From: Ornatilinea sp.
GTDB taxonomy: Bacteria > Chloroflexota > Anaerolineae > Anaerolineales > Anaerolineaceae
DNA length: 37,560 nucleotides
Assembly (NCBI GenBank): GCA_018433975.1
Contig: JAHDQE010000127.1
Span: 1-37,560 of the forward strand
Direction: 5' to 3'
Part shown: in pieces, positions 33,246-37,560 of the stretch
Numbering within the stretch: the stretch's first letter is position 1
How the letters are laid out: the number at the start of each line of letters is the position of its first letter
Notes under the pieces: generated by a model
The model's input: the letters and a program-made list of their open reading frames with translations, nothing else
What the model was told of the DNA's origin: nothing
The model's database searches: none
Program-made: the position numbers and the translations under genes

Positions 33246-33887
33246 TCAATCGGCAGCAGCGTTGACAATAAACGGCTCATTCAACAGGGTCATTTTGGAA
33301 GGCGGCCAATAAATCACCAGCGCCTTTCCCACAACGTTTTCAAAAGGCACAAACCCCCATTTATGAGAATCATCCGATCGATTACGATTGTCCCCCAGAA
33401 CAAACAACTGGCCTTCAGGGACTTCCCATTCACCTACATAACTCGGGGGTTCTGAAATATAGTCTTCCGTCACCGGATACCCATTCAGAAAAACTTGATA
33501 GTCATGAACTTCAACTTTATCGCCGGGCACACCGATCACCCGCTTGATGTAATCTTCCTGCGGGTTGGAGGGGTTATGAAAAACAACAATATCCCCGTGG
33601 TCTACCTCCCCAAAACGGTAGGCCATTTTATTCACCAATAAAAATTCGCCCTCCCGTAAAGTTGGAAGCATGCTGATATTCTCCACACGCACCCGTGCAA
33701 CCACTGTATCAATTAAAAAATATAATATCACTGCCATAAGCAGGGTTTGTACCAGTTCCAGGATCCACCGGAAAGCACTGCCTTTGGCAGGTTCTGGCGG
33801 AGTTGGCTCATTTCCACCCATTCCGCCGGGCACGATTTCCGGTTCTGACACTGAATCAAACTGCGTATTATCCAAAATTACCTCCAT
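33246..33887 (-). CDS. lepB: Signal peptidase I
   Basis: A 213-residue type I signal peptidase (S26) that removes signal peptides from exported proteins at the outer face of the membrane. A Pro/Glu-rich cytoplasmic N-terminus precedes one membrane helix (about 41-62). The catalytic Ser72 is in VENISMLPTL, Lys115 in DYIKRVIGVPGD, and box E in LGDNRNRSDDS. The ATG at 33887 has no ribosome site. However, GGAGG lies over 33885-33881, 5 nt before an in-frame TTG at 33875 that would remove four residues. With a promoter only about 23 bp upstream, the TTG may be the true start. It is monocistronic between its promoter and a strong terminator. Signal peptides matching its role occur throughout the window. 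Confidence 0.95.
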   Translation of the reverse strand: MEVILDNTQFDSVSEPEIVPGGMGGNEPTPPEPAKGSAFRWILELVQTLLMAVILYFLIDTVVARVRVENISMLPTLREGEFLLVNKMAYRFGEVDHGDIVVFHNPSNPQEDYIKRVIGVPGDKVEVHDYQVFLNGYPVTEDYISEPPSYVGEWEVPEGQLFVLGDNRNRSDDSHKWGFVPFENVVGKALVIYWPPSKMTLLNEPFIVNAAAD

Positions 33888-33909
33888 AGGTCAATAAGGA
33901 CCTGCTGGA

Positions 33910-33938
33910 ATTATAAGACGGGTTATATCGAGGTGCAA
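33910..33938 (-). promoter_or_regulatory. Sigma-70-type promoter for lepB
   Basis: On the minus strand: TTGCAC (33938-33933), a 17-bp spacer and a perfect TATAAT (33915-33910). Transcription would start near 33903, only about 16 nt before the ATG and 28 nt before the alternative TTG. Confidence 0.6.
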
Positions 33939-34091
33939 GGGGCAGTAGAGAGTGTGCAATTTACAAAAACGTCAGGTTATAAGGAATGATGCAGAAGGCA
34001 CAGACAAAATAAGTTCATCAAACTTAACAACACACCCAATGCGGAAATCTCCAGACCAACCGTTATCAAAATAAACGCTCCGCCGGGCACA

Positions 34092-34131
34092 ACAAAAAAC
34101 GCCCAACCTTTTTCAAAGAATTGAGCGTTTT
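34092..34131 (-). terminator. Terminator after der
   Basis: A 10-bp stem with one G-T pair (34098-34107 and 34122-34131). On the minus strand it is followed by TTTTTTGTTG counting the arm end. It lies 27 bp beyond the der stop. Confidence 0.8.
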
Positions 34132-34157
34132 ACATTGCACAGAATGATACTCAGAGC

Positions 34158-35528
34158 TTATGTTTGCTTGCGGGGTTTCAACACAATTTTGATAGGCGTT
34201 CCGGTAAACGGGTAATGTTTCCGGAGCTGATTTTCCAAATAGCGGATGTAGCTGAAATGAGCCAGTTTGGGATCATTCACATGCAGGATAAAGGTTGGAG
34301 GATCGCTGCGCACCTGAGTGCCATAATAAATCCGTAAGGAATGTCCTGACTTGGAGGTCGCCGCATGCGCATCCTGAGCAGCATGAATCACTTTGTTGAC
34401 CTGTCCGGTGTTCAAACGTACCAGACGTTCTTCCTGCACCTTTAACGCCAGAGGCAGCACTTGGTTAACCCGTTGGCCGGTCTTTGCCGAAATGAACAGA
34501 ATGGGGACATAGCTCATAAAATTCAATTCCTGCTGGACCTTTTTGGTGTATTCCTGCATGGTATAGGTATCTTTTTCAATTGCATCCCATTTATTCACCA
34601 CAACGACCACGCTTTTCATCGCTTCCAGAATGTATCCGGCGATGTGGGTATCCTGAGCGGTAATCCCTTCCACGGCATCAATCAACAACAGAGCAACATC
34701 CGCCCGTTCAATCGCGCGGATGGAACGGATCACGCTGTATTTTTCCACCCCGGGAGTTACCTTTCCCCGTCGACGAATTCCGGCCGTGTCGATCAACGTG
34801 AGTGGGATACCTTCATATTCCAGATAGGTATCTACGGCGTCGCGGGTTGTCCCGGCAATGGGGCTGACAATTGCGCGGTCTTCCCCCAAAATCCGGTTTA
34901 ACAGGCTGGACTTTCCAACATTGGGTTTGCCGACAATCGCGATGTGGACATTGTCGTCTTCTTCCTCTTCCTGCTGCTTCGGAAATGCCGCCACCACATC
35001 ATCCAACAAATCGCCGGTTCCCGTTCCATGCACCGCAGAGACCGGGTAAGGGTCCCCCAGCCCCAATTCGAAAAATTGATAAGCCAATCCGCGGGTCTTT
35101 TGATTATCCGCTTTATTGACCACCAGAAAGATTGGAGGCCAGGGCTTGTTCTCACGCCTTTTTTGATTTCGCCGCAGAATTTCCGCTACTTCCTGATCCG
35201 CCAGGGTCACCCCCGCAGTCGCGTCCACCAGAAACAGCACGGCATCTGCTTCTTGAATGGCTACCTGCGCCTGATCGCGAATCTCTTGAATGAAGTCGGC
35301 CGATCCAACCGAGAGAGGATCTTTGCCGCCACCTGTGGAGGGATCAATTCCTCCCGTATCCACAACATCGAAATCAACCCCATTCCAGTTCGACTCGGCC
35401 AGCAACCGGTCGCGGGTCGTACCGGGCACATCGTCCACAATGGCCAGCTTTTCTCCTGCCAGCCGGTTGAACAATGTGCTTTTGCCCACATTTGGGCGTC
35501 CTACCAAAACAACAATTGGTTTCGTCAT
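34158..35528 (-). CDS. der: Ribosome-assembly GTPase Der (EngA)
   Basis: A 456-residue double-GTPase needed for large ribosomal subunit maturation. The first G domain has GRPNVGKS (10-17), the switch PGTTRD and DTGG; the second has GKPNVGKS, AGTTRDAVDT, DTAGIRRRG and NKWD. A KH-like domain closes the protein with FTGTPIKIVLKPRK. The frame is open from 35567, but AAGGAT (35540-35535) lies 6 nt before the ATG at 35528, and MTKPIVVLVGRPN is the usual Der N-terminus, so I use it. A short insertion between the G domains (KQQEEEEDD) is acidic, as in many homologues. It follows cdaA-cdaR on the same strand with a 211-bp gap. Confidence 0.97.
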   Translation of the reverse strand: MTKPIVVLVGRPNVGKSTLFNRLAGEKLAIVDDVPGTTRDRLLAESNWNGVDFDVVDTGGIDPSTGGGKDPLSVGSADFIQEIRDQAQVAIQEADAVLFLVDATAGVTLADQEVAEILRRNQKRRENKPWPPIFLVVNKADNQKTRGLAYQFFELGLGDPYPVSAVHGTGTGDLLDDVVAAFPKQQEEEEDDNVHIAIVGKPNVGKSSLLNRILGEDRAIVSPIAGTTRDAVDTYLEYEGIPLTLIDTAGIRRRGKVTPGVEKYSVIRSIRAIERADVALLLIDAVEGITAQDTHIAGYILEAMKSVVVVVNKWDAIEKDTYTMQEYTKKVQQELNFMSYVPILFISAKTGQRVNQVLPLALKVQEERLVRLNTGQVNKVIHAAQDAHAATSKSGHSLRIYYGTQVRSDPPTFILHVNDPKLAHFSYIRYLENQLRKHYPFTGTPIKIVLKPRKQT

Positions 35529-35739
35529 CCATTCATCCTTAGCATTACTTTCAGGACCTAAAACCATCCGGATCAGTGATGCTTCTTTACAACATAAAAA
35601 TTGAGAGTCCGGGGATAAAAAAAATCATCCTCACGACCACATTAAATTTCAAATTCATATCAGAACACAACGAGATCATGCGTGTCCTGACACTAAATTA
35701 TAAACGCATAATGAAAAAAGCAGAAAACCGGAATCAGGT

Positions 35740-36978
35740 TCAGGGACTGATCACGTTAGTCAGAATGATCTCTATCGATTCGGGGAGGATCGATTCAACT
35801 CGCAGGTCGGAAATGTCAAACTCCACAGTCGGCACGCGTTGATAAGTACCTGCTTCTTCCCCGGTCAAGTCAACCACCACTTTAAAACTGGTCGCCGTCA
35901 GCGTATCCAAAAGTGGCAGCGGACCTGAAATGATCACATCCACAACTTCCGGAGAAATAGCAGCCTGCAAAGAATCCGAAAGTCCTTCCACTTCAACTTT
36001 CATATCACTGAGAGTAATACTCCCCTCGATGGCTGCGATGCCCACCTGAACGGCAACCGTTTGTTCCCCCACAATGGAAACGCCCGGCGGGAGATCTAAC
36101 TGGAGTCTTAAATCAAGATCATCTTTCGCAAGGGTTAAATCCAGTGCCTCCGTCTCTACATACCCCGGTAGATCGTCTACCAGCTTAGGGTCTTCCGAAA
36201 ACACGGTTACCGTGGGCGGGAAAACGGAGATATTCGTCACCCGAAATCCACTAGCAACCTGTCCGGAAGGAGATACCTTGACCACCACATTGCGATACCC
36301 ACCACGCTGGGTAATTGTCATGGACACATCAATCCGGTTGGGGGTTAAAGTGATACCAGAAACTTCCAGGCCTTCGGCATTCAACGCCGTAAGCGAAACA
36401 GCGCGGGAAATCGTCTCATCAGCATTGCTCAAATCGAGTTCCGCCCGAACTTCTTTCACTTCTTGCATAGCCGATTCCGAACCGGAAACAATCGTTGTCT
36501 TTTGTTCCCACACCGGGTCTTCAGCCTGATACCCCACGGCCAGTTCACCCGTCTCCACCAGACGGATTGGCATTTCCTGGCTGACCAATTTTTCCATGGA
36601 CAGAACCACTTTACAGGAATTACAGGAGACAATCTCTACCGGGCGTATTCCAACCTGGATCTGGATATTGAGATCATACTCACCTGCATCTAAACCGGAC
36701 AAATCCAGAACCGCTTTCACCGGAATAGCTTCATTGATCAGCCGGTTCCAGATCGATTCCGGCGCACGAAGGGTCACATTTACTGTCGTTGGGATTTCAC
36801 TGGTAACCACGAGCCCCGGATCCTGTCCCACAATTTCAACATTTACGGCCCGGGGATAAATTCGTTGTTGGGTGGGGTCGGTGGATGTCACCGCCGAAAT
36901 CCATACCGCAACCGCTAAAGCAAATGCCAGCAGCAGAATGGGAATATTTTTACTGAGTTCCCTTAGCTTTTCAATCAT
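35740..36978 (-). CDS. cdaR: CdaR, YbbR-domain regulator of the c-di-AMP cyclase
   Basis: A 412-residue membrane-anchored protein with one N-terminal helix (about 11-32) and then about four YbbR repeats outside the membrane, each roughly 80-90 residues. Clear repeat starts are IYPRAVNVEIVG, QEMPIRLVETG and YRNVVVKVSPSG. Two cysteines, in SCNSCK, fall in the second repeat and are unusual for an extracytoplasmic domain unless paired. In Firmicutes, CdaR binds CdaA and modulates its activity. The ATG overlaps the cdaA TGA by 4 nt, and GGAGGAT stands 3 nt before it. The stop is followed on the minus strand by a weak stem and TTTTTT, a poor terminator at best, so read-through to der is possible. 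Confidence 0.92.
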   Translation of the reverse strand: MIEKLRELSKNIPILLLAFALAVAVWISAVTSTDPTQQRIYPRAVNVEIVGQDPGLVVTSEIPTTVNVTLRAPESIWNRLINEAIPVKAVLDLSGLDAGEYDLNIQIQVGIRPVEIVSCNSCKVVLSMEKLVSQEMPIRLVETGELAVGYQAEDPVWEQKTTIVSGSESAMQEVKEVRAELDLSNADETISRAVSLTALNAEGLEVSGITLTPNRIDVSMTITQRGGYRNVVVKVSPSGQVASGFRVTNISVFPPTVTVFSEDPKLVDDLPGYVETEALDLTLAKDDLDLRLQLDLPPGVSIVGEQTVAVQVGIAAIEGSITLSDMKVEVEGLSDSLQAAISPEVVDVIISGPLPLLDTLTATSFKVVVDLTGEEAGTYQRVPTVEFDISDLRVESILPESIEIILTNVISP

Positions 36979-37560
36979 CGATCCTCCTGCTGGCGAGGAG
37001 TTTCATCTTTTTGAAACAACCGCTTAAAACTAAACCGACTGGACGAACTATCGATGGGACGATAGAACGCCAGCAGAATATTTTCCAGACGCTTTGTATC
37101 CAGCCTTCGGATCATGCGCCCATTATGTGTGATGGAAATCGCCCCGGTTTCCTCCGAAACGATCACGGTGATCGCGTCCCCCGCCTCTGAAATCCCCAAC
37201 GCGGCACGATGGCGAAGCCCCATTTTGTGGTCTGGAGAGCGCGATAAAGTACCGCTTGCAGAAAGCGGCATTACACAGGCAGCGGCCACAATCCGGTTAT
37301 GGTCAATAATGACCGCCCCATCATGCAGCGGCGTATTGGGATAAAAAATTTGCAGCAGCAGTTCCACCGTAACAACCGCATTCAGCGGGACTCCGGTTGC
37401 TACATAATCATTCAGGTTATCGTTTCGTTGTAAAACAATCAATGCACCATGCTGGCGTGCCGAAAGCCTGGCTGCGGCATTGACAACTTTTTCTATCGTG
37501 TCCTGCATGGCTTCGGTCGCGTTGACATTATGCCGCAGGAAAAGCGTCCCCGAGCCCGCA
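36975..37560 (-). CDS. cdaA: CdaA diadenylate cyclase, N-terminus outside the window
   Basis: The C-terminal 194 residues of a membrane-bound c-di-AMP synthase; the frame stays open to the right edge, so the start and the usual three N-terminal helices are missing here. The DAC catalytic domain is complete, with the DGA motif in LHDGAVIID and the RHR motif in GLRHRAALGISE, both needed for joining two ATP molecules. An internal Met (MQDTIEKVV, at 37508) could be mistaken for the start, but the upstream codons read smoothly (LFLRHNVNATEA) in the family's linker region. cdaR follows with a 4-nt overlap. This cdaA-cdaR order is the classic arrangement; glmM is not in the window. Confidence 0.94.
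   Translation of the reverse strand, partial: AGSGTLFLRHNVNATEAMQDTIEKVVNAAARLSARQHGALIVLQRNDNLNDYVATGVPLNAVVTVELLLQIFYPNTPLHDGAVIIDHNRIVAAACVMPLSASGTLSRSPDHKMGLRHRAALGISEAGDAITVIVSEETGAISITHNGRMIRRLDTKRLENILLAFYRPIDSSSSRFSFKRLFQKDETPRQQEDR

Noticed and set aside
32957..33249. Short frames of 71 and 73 residues in the AT-rich gap
   Set aside because: No ribosome site, no family-like composition, and they overlap each other and the lepB terminator.
37114..37508. Start of cdaA at the internal ATG at 37508
   Set aside because: The frame continues upstream to the window edge with family-like residues, and CdaA needs N-terminal helices, so the gene is cut by the window.

Overview
The window looks like a chromosomal segment from a Chloroflexota bacterium, most likely Anaerolineae-like. 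This rests on gene content, not on a marker gene. It carries many lipoproteins with Thr/Pro-rich linkers, an NBR1-type Ig-domain lipoprotein, a receptor Ser/Thr kinase with an extracytoplasmic beta-propeller, a tungsten aldehyde-oxidoreductase-family enzyme with a polyferredoxin, a RACo-type corrinoid activator, and a cdaA-cdaR pair near der. I saw no rRNA, tRNA, CRISPR array, transposase, phage gene or frameshifted gene.

Left part (1-8.7 kb): a DegP/HtrA-like lipoprotein protease with two PDZ domains, a Tet-family MFS exporter, a small acidic one-helix membrane protein on the minus strand, and a 1651-residue alpha-2-macroglobulin (A2M). The A2M has an intact thioester motif and a block of six predicted transmembrane helices where other A2Ms have only a bait region.

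Middle-left (8.7-15.5 kb): a short C-family DNA polymerase III alpha subunit with a degraded PHP site, a LOG-family nucleotide hydrolase on the minus strand, and a two-gene unit of homocysteine S-methyltransferase plus a [2Fe-2S]/ASKHA corrinoid activator (RACo family).

Middle (15.5-21.7 kb, minus strand): a translationally coupled operon of a Tat-exported DUF362 lipoprotein, a NapH-NapG-like fused membrane polyferredoxin and an aldehyde:ferredoxin-oxidoreductase-family enzyme. An MFS transporter lies upstream behind its own terminator. This operon looks like an electron-transfer module spanning or anchored at the membrane, and it is the best candidate for an undescribed system here.

Middle-right (21.8-30.2 kb): a transglutaminase-like lipoprotein divergent from a CPBP intramembrane protease; a histidine kinase/response regulator pair divergent from a thioredoxin-like lipoprotein and CcdA, with phased CTTAC repeats between them; then an EamA transporter, the NBR1-Ig lipoprotein and a C-GCAxxG-C-C protein in a row.

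Right part (30.2-37.6 kb): a receptor Ser/Thr kinase preceded by three tandem 11-bp repeats, an orphan YgiT-type zinc-finger protein, a mostly empty AT-rich stretch, signal peptidase I, the ribosome-assembly GTPase Der, and the c-di-AMP regulator/cyclase pair cdaR-cdaA. cdaA runs off the right edge. Gene starts were moved from the longest open frame wherever a Shine-Dalgarno (SD) site, overlap or family N-terminus argued for it.
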